DNA of 64,000 bases. Source: Selaginella tamariscina (lineage: Eukaryota > Streptophyta > Lycopodiopsida > Selaginellales > Selaginellaceae). Location of the stretch: NCBI GenBank assembly GCA_003024785.1, contig PUQB01000187.1:362275-426274 (forward strand), given 5' to 3'. Position 1 is the stretch's first letter. Each line of letters starts with the position of its first letter. A program made the position numbers and the translations under genes. Under the pieces are notes generated by a model. It was not told the origin of the DNA. It saw only the letters and a list, made by a program, of their open reading frames with translations, and ran no database searches. Positions 47,615-60,699 of this stretch are shown in pieces.

Positions 47615-48365
47615 CTAGCAAGTTATGCAACACAGTCTCTCTACTTCCGTCACTACCTGCAAGTCGGCTAGTCTTCCGACAGTCGTTGCCCGAACCGGTT
47701 GAGGCTTAAGCAATCTGTCACTATGGAAACCCGGTAGCTTCCTCCAGAATACCCAGAGAACCGATTGTATCATCCTGGGCCCGAGGAGAAAACTGTACAC
47801 CGGAGCCGGGAAGCCGAGCTCGCCGGAACGAGCTGCGAGAAAAGCCGGATTGCACCATAACATCCCGCCTCTCGTATCGGTTACTACCACGGGATCCGTA
47901 CTCAAGACGTATGTCTGCTCAAGGAGCTCAATGTCGACGGAACGGTCCGGGGAGGTGGCATTTGAGGACGAACCCGGTGAGTACCTGTTGTTTAAGGAGA
48001 GCTCCGTGAGTGAGGAGTTGTCGGACGAGGTATCCGAGGAGCCGCACGGTGAGGGGACCTGGAGACGTCCGGAAGAAGAGAAAGCGTCTTGAGCTCGGCT
48101 ACCGGCTGCTGGCGAGGAACTGGTGTCTTTGTAACTGGGAGAGCGGTCGCATACCGTACGTCTTGTGCTTCTTCTGGTTCACCAACGACGCGGAGCTCGC
48201 AGATGTCCGCTTCCTCGGCTTGTTTGCCGCCGGCTGATGACAGAATTGCGACTGCGACTGCGACTGACTGGATGGCTTGGGAGCGATCGGCCGGAACTTC
48301 ATCATCGCCAATGTGGATGATCTTCTTCTGCAGTTCAGATTGAACATCACTATAACAACATTCAC
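47615..48365 (-). pseudogene. candidate Ser-rich plant protein, frame broken once; function unknown
   Basis: GC-rich island. In one minus frame (48365 to about 48110) the translation has MMKFRPIAPKPSSQSQSQ then a basic Ser-rich stretch KPRKRTSASSASLVNQKKHK. In a second frame (from just after a TGA at 48182-48184 to TAG at 47615) it continues KDTSSSPAAGS, SSDTSSDNSSL and a hydrophobic block VVVTDTRGGMLWCNPAFLAA resembling the start of a PAS-like fold. The two frames overlap, so one missing or extra base at 48110-48181 would join them. The FRPIAPKP motif recalls an uncharacterised plant family, from memory only. It could also be a decayed gene. Confidence 0.4.
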
Positions 48366-49572
48366 AATTAAAGAAGATTAAGCCCTTTTGACACCAGTAA
48401 TTTCGAAAATGATGGCCGTCTGGTACGAGGATAGGTGGCGAGTTTCCGATTGGCTGTGTTTTGGCTATCTCTGCGTAACACGTATACAAGAATATTCGGA
48501 CGGGTGGCACGGATTTGCTTCGATACCATGGTGGTGGCCTACAGCCATACTTTGTCGGACATGTAGAGGCGAGTCGTCATTGGCTGCAACCGGTGATATT
48601 TGCCTGTATGCTTTAGGTCTAGAATATTCCTAGGTGTCTAAGACCTAATAATTTGTACACCTGTTCATTGTTGCATGTTTGAATTTGAAAATGCGTGTAC
48701 TTATGTATATGCAATGCATGCTAACGTGTATGTGTGTGTGTGAGTGGGGTGCTCGTGCCTAACTGCTCACTATATATAAAGCATGTCGGTACAAAATTTG
48801 TATCGCGTCAGATTATCTTATTAGTAATTAATTTGAATTAATAATAATCATTTCCGAATAATAACTAAATTAATAATTGATGACTAATAACTAAATTAAT
48901 AATATTAATTGAATTAATAATTTAAAAAAATAATTAATAATTAATAATGTAAAATTAATAATTAAATTTAAAATTAATACTTATATAATTAATAATTAAT
49001 AAGTCTCTCATCGATTTATATTATTTTGTTATTAAAACCAAAAGATATGAAAGAAGTTACATCACCAAATATACTTTATATGAATTTAAAAACTTAAAGC
49101 CACTTCGGATTAAGACTTTTAATTAGTAATATTATTATATCCCATAAAATTATATATAGGATTTAAGTCTTAAACATTAATTAATAATATAAATAAATTG
49201 ATTAAACACATAATATAATATCATTTATATATTTATTAGTAAAATACTTATATTAAATAGAAATTATATTCTTATTATGTCCCTTATTCCATATTGCATA
49301 ATTTTATGAAGATAAAATTAAATATACCAAATAATTATATTAATATATAATATATATATAGTATGTACATACATATGCTTGTTATATATATATATACTAG
49401 TATATGCATACATTACAAAATAAAATGTGTTAATTTAAATTCAAATATAAATTTTAATTTTAAATACATGTGCGAATATATTATTTTTAGGTTGCATAAA
49501 AATTTATGTTAAATTTTTAAAATTTTAAGTATGTAAATTATGTTAAAGGTAATAAATAAAACAAAAAAAAAC
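48366..49572. other. AT-rich region, downstream of BRX1
   Basis: No gene recognised. Contains runs of TTAATAATTAA-type sequence (48820-49000). An open frame at 48388-48633 on the plus strand has no recognisable domain. Confidence 0.55.
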
Positions 49573-49749
49573 CTATTCGTGCCACATATCTGCAAACTCG
49601 TCAGCCTCCAAGGGGTTTGCCTCAAGGTGAGCTTTCCTCGAATTCTTTGCTTTTATTTTCCTCTTATAGTTTCCAGCCTTCCGTTTAGTAAGTGATCGAA
49701 ACTATAGTAAACCACTAAAAATTAATTACAAATAAATCATTTTTACATA

Positions 49750-49784
<35 letters not shown>

Positions 49785-52062
49785 CTTAAATATGTTATGC
49801 ATATTAGTATTTATTAATTACAAATAAATTATAGACTTAGATTATGCATGTTAGTAACTAAATACATAACATGTCTCTAATGTATGTGAACCTCCTAATT
49901 TATGTTTAATAGTTTAAAACTTAGGTTCTACTTACCACATTGGGAGATGTGAACATGGGATTCTCGTATAGCGTCTTGCCTCCCATGCTGTTGCTGAAGA
50001 TTTTGATTGGATTCAAGCAAAACCTTGGCCCGACCTGCACAGTATATATGTACTTATTATACACATTCATAATATATATGTACTTATTATACACATTCAT
50101 ATAAGTATTCATGGACACAGTATGTGAATGCGGTATGTATATACACTACACATAACATGTCTTAAATGTACGTTATATATGTGATTATACTTGCCTCGAT
50201 TAGTGTCATCTTCTCCATTGCGCTTCGGTCAATCTTATCGGTACCATGGTGAGGTACGGAAATCTAGCAGGGAAAAATATTCATTAGAGAGAGAGAGATG
50301 TGTGCATGACCTATATACCTGGTAATTGCGAAACCAAATGTGGTTATCGAGTACAGAGAACACGAGAACGTGATCGTAAAATGGCTTACATTTCCTATGA
50401 TCCTTAGGTGTACCAAATATCTGAAAACAAGTTCACCATGTTACTTTTGCATGTATGCACAAATATTCACACACACACACACACACGGAGATAACAAACG
50501 ATATCCAAATGTGTGCGTGTGTATACACACAATTACCTGGATGAAAAGCTCCTTTATAAGCTGAAAATGCGGATATTTGTCAAACGTTGAAGAGAACGTC
50601 AGTATGGGACGGGATCCTTTCAAATGGTTGCCAGTGAGTTTAAGTTCCGCCATTGTATGAACTGCACATAACTATATAGTTAGCTCAAAACTCTGGTTGA
50701 GTGCGTGCATATCCATAGGTGCATGTCCATGCATGTATAATGCATATAAACCGACCAGCGTTCACCAAGAACTTAACCGACGGGCCATCTGGGAACTTTG
50801 TAAGCCACATGTATAAATCCTGCCTTTTTCTGCACTGAATACAACATAAAAGACAAATATAGGTAAGTAAAAGATAATACATATATATGAGTTAAATAAC
50901 TAACAACTTTAGCAAATATATTCAGAATATCGCTTATATTAAATTGCATTAGGTCTTACCTCCAAATACAAGCAGCTAGTGCAGCCTCTAAGATCAGCAA
51001 GCTCGTTTAAAGCACTTTGTTTATTATCCTTGGCTTGGAGTTTCACATCCTTCTTACAATGGGGTAGTAATACAATGAGATCCATCATGAGGTGCCGATA
51101 TCTAAAAAAAGAACATTAATTATGCAGAGCTACACGCATTCTTGTATCTAGATAAGTGTTCTGAATTATGCATTTGTAATCAGTCAAGTTCTGATTCACA
51201 TAAGTGTGTGTCTGTGCGTGCGTGATGTGTATACATGGAAAGATTAACGTACGTTTAATGTTTAAAGAAGTGTTTGAAAAATGACAAATTAGCCTGCCTA
51301 GTAAATTTCCCTATTTCATTATGTATAATCTACACTATATGGCGTAACTATGCACAATTATTGTAAATTTACAGGGCTTTAAATTTTGCAAAGGTAGCAT
51401 TAAACCATGTTGTAAGCCAATTAGGCCAAAGCATTTAGTTAATTAAGTTCTAGATTGCACGAGTTTATACTGCCAACACGGGAACTAATCAATGAGTACA
51501 ACAGCAATTTACTAGTCTCATATCCTGTTAGACATAAACATCCATATATATAAGAATGCCATCAGTTATAAATTAATTATATAACTTATATGTAAATTTC
51601 ATTATATATGTGTGTATGGCTGATACAATGCTTTTCTACGCCAGCTGGAGCAATGCATTGTACTATCGTGTTAAGTATATATAATATTCTATGAATACAC
51701 GTACATATCTATTTACCTGCATTTACCTTTATATACATAACAGACCCATCACGAACTATAGTGTTTATTAACAAGTAAATTTCATTGGTGTACATGGGCA
51801 TTTCAACATTCAAAATTTCCATATATATATGTGTGTGTGTGTCTAGAATGCATTTGTACACATACCTGTATGTGATGCTGCTGGAGCAGACGACGAGGGT
51901 CTTCTCCTTGTTTCTGAATCCAGGCTGCTTGACGGCTTCCTCCAAATGCTGCGTATCCTTGGCGCCCGTGAGCGTCCTCTTGATTGGCGGCGTGGCGCCT
52001 TCAGGCTGCACGCCATCGATCGCAGCCGCTCCTGCCTCGGCCGCCTTCCTCTTCTTCCCCAT
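49573..52062 (-). CDS. BRX1: ribosome biogenesis protein BRX1 homolog
   Basis: Nucleolar Brix-domain protein needed for maturation of the 60S subunit (27S pre-rRNA processing). Eight exons: 51866-52062, 50960-51101, 50756-50834, 50537-50661, 50319-50420, 50195-50263, 49936-50034 and 49573-49701. They join in frame without gap to 313 residues, the family length. It starts MGKKRKAAEAG (basic nucleolar-type). The Brix domain follows with YRHLMMDLIVLLPHCKKD, LRGCTSCLYLE, GPSVKFLVNAVHTM, ELKLTGNHLKGSRPILTFSS, KPFYDHVLVFSVLDNHIWF and GPRFCLNPIKIF. The C-terminus is basic, ending EADEFADMWHE. All introns are GT-AG except intron 6, which has a GC donor (GAG|GCAAGT). A telo-box leader precedes the ATG. 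Confidence 0.97.
49752..49783. repeat. (TG)16 microsatellite in BRX1 intron 7
   Basis: Uninterrupted GT repeat between exons 7 and 8. Confidence 0.95.
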
Positions 52063-52072
52063 TCCCTTGATA

Positions 52073-52110
52073 ATCCCTAACCCTAAACCCTGTTTGATAA
52101 ACCCTAACGC
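52073..52110 (-). promoter_or_regulatory. telo-box cluster in BRX1 leader
   Basis: Three AAACCCTAA-type motifs (CCCTAACCCTAAACCCTG and AAACCCTAACG on the plus strand) lie 11-48 bases before the ATG. Telo-boxes are common in plant ribosomal-protein and ribosome-assembly genes. Confidence 0.6.
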
Positions 52111-54679
52111 TTTCTGCCTTAGTTATGAATTTATTTGACATAAAATATAATATTTATAAATGCTTTATAAAATTTTAAAAAGACAATTGCTTATGGACTT
52201 TCATTTCATTTATATTAATCACATAAAAGGATTAATTTAAATTATAATTATTAACTTTTTTTAAATTGAGATTTATTTTATGGAGTGCACAAGACGAGGT
52301 GTACATATAAATTTATGTGATAAAAATGTAATTAAGTAAGTGTAATTTTTATTTTTTGTATTTTAACTTTTTGATTATATTAATAACATCATTTTAATTA
52401 TATTTCTAATTATATTTTGCCTTTTTCTAAATTTTAAATGAACTTCTTAAATATTTTTTGAATTTTAAAAAAAACACTTGCTTATTTAGACTTTCATTTT
52501 GGTTATATTTATCATATAAAGTTATTAATTTAAAATTTATTATTAACACTTTTAGTTAAGATTTAATTTATAAAACACACATAATTCTCTATAATATTAT
52601 TTATAAGTACAATAGGCAATATATAAAGGACATAAGAAATATTTGTTTTATTTTTCATTAATTCTATTTTTTATTTTCGTTTGTGCACTAGAAAGCCAAA
52701 AATATAACTATATAAAATAATTTAACAAAGAAATTTCATTTTCACTTCGTTAAGCAAGACAATCTTTGTGATAGATACAATACTTAAAATTTTATTTTAT
52801 AATAAATTTAATGAAGTATTACAATTGTTATTACTTACCTTTATAATAAAGTTTTTAAGAGTAATATTCTAATTTAGTATTGCAAGTTTCAAAATTGCTC
52901 CTATATAATATTATATTTATTTATTTTGTATTATTATAAAATATTATTTTTATTTATTACATTAAGACTAATAATACTTCATTTCAAGTCAATTTTCATG
53001 TACAAATGAAATGAAGACATCATGTTGGACTCCCTTATAATCATCTGAGCTACTTATAAACCTAATTGAGACTCCATTTTTCTTGAAGACTGCTTCCAAA
53101 GTTTATGTGAGTAACCATCTTCAAGTTCTAAAATTTGTATATTAACTTGGATTGTAAGGGTATGTGTTGTAATTAAATTATCTCCTTCTGCCATGTTTTT
53201 CACCTAAAGATAAATAGTTACATACATGCATATGTAGGAACATGTGTATATACTACCAAACTATACATTCACATGTACATAGCATACTAATAAAGTACTA
53301 ATATAAGTATGCAATAACCCAAAAGTATACCAGATAAATCTTGCACGAGTTGCATCGTTGATGCTCCCGTGCTTTCCAGACATTTCCAGCAGTGTGTTAG
53401 CCAAGTATCTACATGGTATACGTGTGTAAGAGAGAGCGTATGTGTAGTGTGTACGTACCTGCTGTTTTTGTATATGCTATAAGATATGGATGCATGTGTT
53501 CTTCTCATTTCACCAAGGTCCTTGTAAGACTTCTGTTTAACACTGAGATTCTTGCATATTTTTAGTCAAATTAAAGAAACTAAAGTGCCAATGTTATTAA
53601 GAATCTAGTTGCATGTGACAAACTCTAGCAAGTGTTCTTTTCCCTTCTACCTTAAAATTTTTGTTTGTTATAGGAGCATTCACATTTACATTTAAGTAAA
53701 ATTTATTTTATTTATAAGTTATAAATTAAAATCATAAATCTTTGTAACTTTATAAAGTGTTTTTTTTCCATATATAAAGTATTAAAGCTAAGTAATATTA
53801 TAATTACTTTGAGTTTGAAAAACACTATATTTCAATAATATAAACTATTTTAATAAAAATAAGACTTTATTTTATAAACATGCAGTTTCCATATTCCAAT
53901 ATTGGTTATCAATTTTGCACTAATGATAACCGTTGTTACATTTTCACAGTGTTTTATATTCATTCCAAAGAAATCACAAATTCTTTAGTTACTCTCCTAG
54001 CTATAATTATTTTTTAATTTTGTAAATACCTTTATGACTACTACATGAGCACATTAAATTTTTTTTTCTTCTTCTTTGACTTTTCAATTCTATTCAAAAG
54101 CATTGTTGTAATTATATTTCTAATTATTTTTTGCTTTTATATAACGCTTTATGAATTTTGAAAGAGAGAGTACTTTCAATTATATTTATCACATAAAATT
54201 ATTAGTTATTAACATTTTTTTAGTTGGGATTTATTGTTTAGAGCATATGAGATTCTTTGTATCACTTACAAATGGAGTGATAAAAACATGTGATAATAAA
54301 TATAACCTTATATTTAATTCTTTATCGATTCTTTAACTATATACAAAGGCATTCTCTAAATTATTATTTTTTCCTTTTATATAAATTTTCAATAAAATTT
54401 TTAAATGCTTTATGAATTTTAAAAAGATAATTTAAACTTCCATTTTAGTTCAATCGCTTCTAATTTCTTTTGTATGTAATGCAAAACATCTCACGTAAAT
54501 TTCATGGTTGAATCATCATTTAAATGAAAACGTGATGTTCGTTATACATGCATAGTATGATGTGTGAATGCATGTTACTCATGCATGGCATGATGTATGA
54601 ATGCATAATTATCATCTTATGCAAAATACTCATTCATGCATGCATACATGCATATACATTCCTTTCTTCAATGCTCACT
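52111..54679. other. gene-poor AT-rich region; one possible exon
   Basis: Mostly low-complexity AT DNA. At about 53324-53408 (minus) a stretch bounded by TAG and GTATAC reads YLANTLLEMSGKHGSINDAT and onward; at about 53110-53205 (minus) another reads MAEGDNLITTHTLTIQV. Joined by GT-AG they do not keep frame, and I recognise no family. The rest shows nothing. Confidence 0.3.
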
Positions 54680-55080
54680 TCATGACTCAGTAGATTCACA
54701 AAGTGAAGAGCCATCTCACTTTTGAGCGAGTTATTTCATAAAGTGAGATGCTGTCTCACTTCATGACCATGTCGAATGATAGAGTGAAGACCCTTCTCAC
54801 TTCATGAACCAACTCACTTACGAAGTGAGTAGTCCGTTTCATTTTATGACCATGTTAAATGACAAAGTGAGACCCCCTCTCATTTCATGAACCAACAACT
54901 CTCTTATGAAGTGAGTAGCCGTCTCACTTTATCATCATGTTGAATGATAGAGTGAGAACCCTTCTCACTTCATGAACTAGCTCACTTATGAAGTGAGTAG
55001 CCATCTCACTTTGTGACCATGTTGAATGATAGAGTGAGAACCCTTCTCACTTCATAAACCAACTCGCTTACTTCGTAAGC
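54680..55080. repeat. tandem repeat, 82-85 bp unit, about four and a half copies
   Basis: Units begin with ATGACCATGTTGAATGATAG (54763, 54846, 54931, 55013). Each contains several AAGTGAG/CTCACTT pairs, so each unit can form its own hairpins. Spacing is 83, 85 and 82. A degenerate unit lies at the left edge. Confidence 0.92.
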
Positions 55081-55501
55081 TAGTTGGATTAATAAAGTAA
55101 GTATTGGAGAATAGCCATGTATGTGTAAAAAATCTGTTTGGATTAGGAAAAGATATTTTTCAGGAGATTCAACCTCAGATTCATTGTTATTGTGCATATG
55201 GCTTTGTATGCAATCTCTTTATGTGTTTTTTTATACAGTATCATTCACTTAATTCGATTATTAGAAGTATTGTTCAAGAAATTGAGTACATTTTTTAAGA
55301 GTGACTATGCAATTTTTTTGTTTGTTTTTTATACTAACTGGTTTGTTTATAGGCTGAAGGGGGTTTCAATCTGTTCTTTTATGGAATTGGAAAGATGCCA
55401 TGTGATAAGATGTTATAGTTTTGTTGTTTATAAATTAATTGTTTGTGATACATAAGATTTAAGAAATAAGAAGGCCTTTTGCATCTTTACGATAAGATTA
55501 A
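55081..55501. other. no gene seen
   Basis: AT-rich DNA between the tandem repeat and the decayed retrotransposon. Confidence 0.55.
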
Positions 55502-55955
55502 TGTTAGGATCGAAGTTAGTCATGTAGGAGAGTTCTAATTATGTTTCTTTCTTTGGGCATATAATGGGAAAAAACACCAAAAACAATACATATTATGAAA
55601 AACGAGAGTCGGATGGGAACACAGAATTACGAGTCACTATCGTAATATGAAGATTGAGATGGAATACGTATTAGTAAGCTAAGCAGAATACGGCTTATTC
55701 ATAACGGTAAGGAGGAGGTTACACAACAGAATGGATAAGGATGAGAGGAAGTTATGATAACTATTAGTATGGGAACAGAGTAAGGGTATAAATAGACTAG
55801 GATAGGACTAGGAAAGTATCCTGAGCATATTGTATATTGTACTATGTGCCTTGTGTGGACATAATATAAGTTTCATTACTCTCATTGCGTCTTTTCTTGC
55901 TTATTTCTCTATTCTAATGTATACTACTGTGGCATCTACAGTACTACCTGTTACA
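55502..55955 (+). repeat. 5' LTR of decayed gypsy element
   Basis: 454 bases with a TATAAATAG box near 55788. It aligns with 62748-63010 (shared GATGAGAGGAAGTTATGA). Confidence 0.75.
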
Positions 55956-56199
55956 TATCTATCCATCCTTACCATGTTCCGACCTTCTGAAGTTTGATCT
56001 TCATTCTTCTTATATTTTCCTTATTTCGCTCGACCCTTATTATGGGTTGACGGTGGTGATCATAGCTATGTTTTAGTCTTAAGAAATTCTTAGTTCAACA
56101 TTATGGTGACCACGGAGGGATGGTCGTATTAGTAGGTAACTAATGAGGTGTATGTAGGGATGTACTAGAATGGGTAGGCCAATACCCAAAGAAGTGCTA

Positions 56200-57420
56200 A
56201 AGTTCGAAAAAAATTTTGACGGAAGAAGAAATTTGAGGCTTTCCATAGACTCCAAAGCAAATACTTAATTCGATCAGGTCAACTATTGCAGAGACGAAAA
56301 AACGCTCAACAAAGACCGCACGAGAATGGATATGCTGCATCTAGTAGTAAGTGAATAGATGATTACCAATGGATTCTTGTAGAATGTCAACGATACAAAG
56401 AGATAAGAAAAAGACAACAACAAAAATGTGAGGAGTGATACTTATGATGGTAAGCCGTAATTGAGCCGCAAAGAAGATTGGAGGAACGAGAGGAGTAGAG
56501 GCGTAAGGAGTAGTTAAAAGTACAAAGAGTAGTGCAACGACAACCGAAGCACGATGACTCTACTGAAGAAGAAGACAATAACGAGGAATACAAAGACAGA
56601 GAAAGATGCCTACCGACACGTTATTACTGGGATCTGCTCATGATTGAGGCACTTACGAATAGACATATTCAACAATTTGAGAAGGCATGCAAAGCCAACA
56701 AAATTATGGATGAGCTTGAGAAGCTTCAAATATTCCCTTTCACACTTAAGGGAGATGCCAGTGACTGATATTATGAGAATGCCATCACAATTGATAAGTA
56801 TGACACATTACTCACGTTATTCAGAACTTACTATGTTAGAAAATATCGCAAGCGAGATCCAACAGTTTAGTTGCAAGAGTTACGATAAGGACCTATAGAA
56901 GCAGTAGAAGATTATATGCGCAAAGTTCAAATAATATACAATTGCTGTGAAGTGGGCGATGTTAGTGACAAGTTGGTAAGGAAATGGTATGTTTACGGAT
57001 TATGAAAAAGTTTACAACTCCAAGTACAATTGACAAACCACATGATTTGAAAGATGCGATAAAGGAGGCTGAACAAATTGAAATATTGATACCATCAAGA
57101 TACATAAAAGTTTAGGAATGTGAACCATGGAAGCTACATAAGAAAGAGACCGAGATACAAGCATGACCCATAACAGTATTGTGCACAATATGCAAGAATG
57201 AGGGACATAGTACTTTGGAATGCAAGATACTAAAGTGTTAGATGAAAGAAAGATTCTATACCCAATGAAGCAATTGAACAATCCTAGAGTCCACATCAGC
57301 AGTGCCACTTAGAGATCGTTTGTGGCCGTTATATTGCAACAACCAATACAGCTAAATATAAGGGAGTTGCTCACACTTGCTCTGTTTCTACAAACACAAA
57401 TAACTAATGTATTGAACATG
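56200..57420 (+). pseudogene. gag of decayed gypsy element
   Basis: Acidic RQPKHDDSTEEEDNNEEYK stretch, then the capsid block LQIFPFTLKGDASD followed out of frame by YYENAITIDKYDTLLTLF, and a CCHC knuckle CTICKNEGHSTLEC near 57180-57225. Multiple stops. Confidence 0.7.
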
Positions 57421-57559
57421 AGCAATACCTAACAGGATAGAGCCGAGTTGAGGTGAATACAGCTGAAATACTTAGAGATGAGAAAGACTGCGATGAGGAA
57501 GTATCAATGTTAACTGCACATATTGGCAAAAACAACATCCAAAACATACTAGAACATAC

Positions 57560-57924
57560 CCATTGATGGAGGCTTAGGAGTCAACATTATTGAGGAGCAA
57601 GCTTGCAAAGAATTGGGTTTGGGACCACTAGAAAATGCACCATTTTTAGTACGGATGGCTAATCAAAGAAAAGTACAACTAATTGGCATAATTAGATCCG
57701 TGTGTATGGAGATTGCAGAATTAAGTATAAGGTGTCCTTGGTCATATTACGAATTGGACAGACTAACAAACCTTACTAAATTTTATTGGGACAACTTTGG
57801 ATACGGGATGCAAAAGTACAGCATGATTGGGAACACAACGAAATGGTGCTGTACAAGAATGGTTAATAAGCAGTCATTAAAACTCAACAAAAGAAGCAAA
57901 TCTAGCAACCAACTCGACCCTTAA
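57560..57924 (+). pseudogene. protease region of decayed gypsy element
   Basis: GGLGVNIIEEQACKELGLG replaces the usual D-S/T-G active-site context, followed by a 103-codon open frame (57613-57924) with LENAPFLVRMANQRKVQLIG. The catalytic triplet is not intact. Confidence 0.5.
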
Positions 57925-58079
57925 GAATTGAGGATTATGACTGGCATTACAATTTGAATACGGAAGAGGAAAAAGTGTTATTTAATAACAACCAAGAACT
58001 GATGGAGATTGCGCAAGTTGACAATTTGTACTTACAAGATAGAATTACTACCAAATGCAATACCTAGAAAACAACAAGC

Positions 58080-59300
58080 CTACCATATGAACCCACATTT
58101 CTGGCGAAAGTCAAAGAAGAAGTGAATAAGTTATTACAGGCCGGATTCATATACCCAATCGAAAAGCCGCAATGGTTATCACCAATTGTAGTAATGCTAA
58201 AGAAGAATGGGAAGTTATGAATCTGTGTTAACTATAGAAATTGAACGATGTAACTAAGCGTGATACATATATGATACCCTTGACTGAGGAGTTATTAGAC
58301 ACAATAGTGAGACACAACATGTATTCATTCTTAGACAAATTTTCAGGATACAACTAGGTGCAAGTGGAGTAAGCAGACCAACCAAAGATAACATTCATTA
58401 GTCCATGGGGAGCGTATGCGTATCCCGTCATACCTTTTGGGTTATGTAATGCGCCATTCACCTTTCAGCGTTTGGTTAATGAAACATTCTGAGATTATTT
58501 GACAACATTTATGAAGGTTTTCTTAGACAATTTCAGCATTTATGGATCCAAAAATTACCATTTAGAGTGTCTAACAGAAATGTTGATTGAACAATATAGC
58601 CCTCAATCCAGAGAAGTGCATATTTTGGGTAGAATTGGGAGTACTACTCAGTCATATCATATGCAAAGAGGAAATAATGATGGATCGAGATAAAGTGAGA
58701 GTGATACAGACTATGCAAGTGCCTATTGACATGAGCGAAATACGATGACTACTTGGTAAAATGGGATATCACTACAGATTTATAAAAATTATGCAGCAAT
58801 AACAAAGCCGTTAACTATGCTATTGAGGAAAGGACAACCTTTCACATGGAACCCGGAATGTGAACAGAATTTTCAAACATTGAAATAATCATTGACAAAG
58901 GCGCCTATTCTGGCTAGTCCAAATTGAACACAAGAATTTTATGTGCAAGTGAATGTATCATATTACGTCATTGGATGCATATTGACCTAGACACAACAAG
59001 ACGGGAAAGATCATCCATTATATGACTTAGTAGAAGATTAACACATGCAGAGGAAACTATCAACTATGGAGAAAGAAGCATGATGCTAAGAAGTTTCAAC
59101 ATTATCTATTAGATAATAAAGTAAAATTTATTGTGGATCACCAGGCACTTATACATTCATTGAGTAAGATAAAACTTAAAGGAAGGTTAGTACGGTGGTT
59201 TTTACTATTACAAGAGTTTAATTTTTAAATAATTCACAAACCCGGCAAATTACACCAACAAATAGATTACCTCAACCGGATTACAAATGGAGAAAAGGTG
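58080..59300 (+). pseudogene. reverse transcriptase and RNase H of decayed gypsy element
   Basis: EEVNKLLQAGFIYPIEKPQW, VMLKKNGK, PFGLCNAPFTFQRLV and the catalytic box as FLDNFSIYG, where the second Asp of the DD pair is Asn. RNase H remains appear after 58880. Stops occur every few dozen codons. Confidence 0.8.
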
Positions 59301-59469
59301 TTGGCATTAGCGATGACTTACCAAACACAAACTTGTTTCAAATGGAAGGGGAGGCACCAAAACGATATTTACAAGAATATACAACAATTCCTAAGTACCG
59401 GTCTAGTACCAGAAATATGCATCGACTCAGCAACGGAAGCAACTAGTTTTACGATCTAAACCATACTGC

Positions 59470-60120
59470 ATGATTGCAGGAATCCTATATAAGAGGGAAA
59501 GAGATGAGGTATTAAGGAGATGCGTACTAGTAGAAGAAACCAATATGGTAGAAGCTCACTTAGGAGAGCACAATGGACATTTTGTAGGAACATTGATAGC
59601 ACACAAAGTATTGCAATTCGAGTTATGGTGGCCAACATTATTCAAGGATGCTATAGAGTATTGCAAGAAGTGTCTGAAGTGCAACGAACATCAACCAGTC
59701 CCACATCATTCAAGTTTAGCCACTACATCCCATAGCACCATTATGACTATTTATGAAGTGGGGAATGGATTTCATGGGTGCAATAGCTTCTGCCCACTTA
59801 GTAATGTAATTTATCAATACCAAAATATATTCTTTTGTTACTTTTAGGATTAATTGCAGAGCAACACGCGTTGCAAAATTTATATATGAGAACTTCGTCG
59901 TATGGTTTGGTACTTTAATGGAACTTATCAGTGACTAGGGAATGCATTTTGTTAATAATGTTATCAAGGTGTTATGTACCGAGTATTTAGTGAAACATTA
60001 TGTCTTCATAATGTATTATCCACAAGGCAATGAACATGTAGAATCTACAACAAAATATTGAAGACCGTATTAATTAAAATAGTCAACACGAATCGGAAAA
60101 ATTGAGATGAAAAACTAACT
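59470..60120 (+). pseudogene. integrase of decayed gypsy element
   Basis: Zinc finger AHLGEHNGHFVG ... CKKCLKCNEHQP (59550-59700), core MDFMGAIASAHLV in a neighbouring frame, then LISD and YYPQGNEHVE near 59930-60040. Frames are broken. Confidence 0.75.
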
Positions 60121-60699
60121 TCAACATTATGAACATATTGTACTACGTATAAGGTGGCTACGAAGTTTACCATTTCAATTAATATACGGATTGGAGGCAA
60201 TTACACTCATTGAATACATCATACCATCACTATGCATGTTATTGGAATACAATATTGGCGAATCGGAAAAGTCAGACAAAGACTATTGCAATTAAAAAAG
60301 CTTGATGAGAAAAGACAATAAGCTGTGTTCAACATTCAAGCTATCCAAACATGAATTAAGGCATGGCACAACCGCCTTAGAAGAGTACAACAACGACCCG
60401 TATTCTAAGTCGGTGAATTAGTATGACATTACGAGGAAATCTACCCATAGGACATAGTTCAAATCTAAATGGTATGGACCGTACATTATTATCAATATAC
60501 TATCCAACAATACCGTCATACTTATGGATGACATGACCCGAATCTTACTTACAACGAATGCTAACCGTATATGAAAGTACGCCACAAACAAGTCAAAAGA
60601 CAATATGGAAGATGAAGACATGAACCACATGATGGAACCAGAAAAATTGCATAATCCAAACGAAACTGTAATACGGCAACATCACGTGAGAAATGCAGA

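Noticed and set aside
54680..55080. CRISPR array
   Set aside because: Eukaryotic context, 82-85 base units repeat end to end with no unique spacers and no cas genes.
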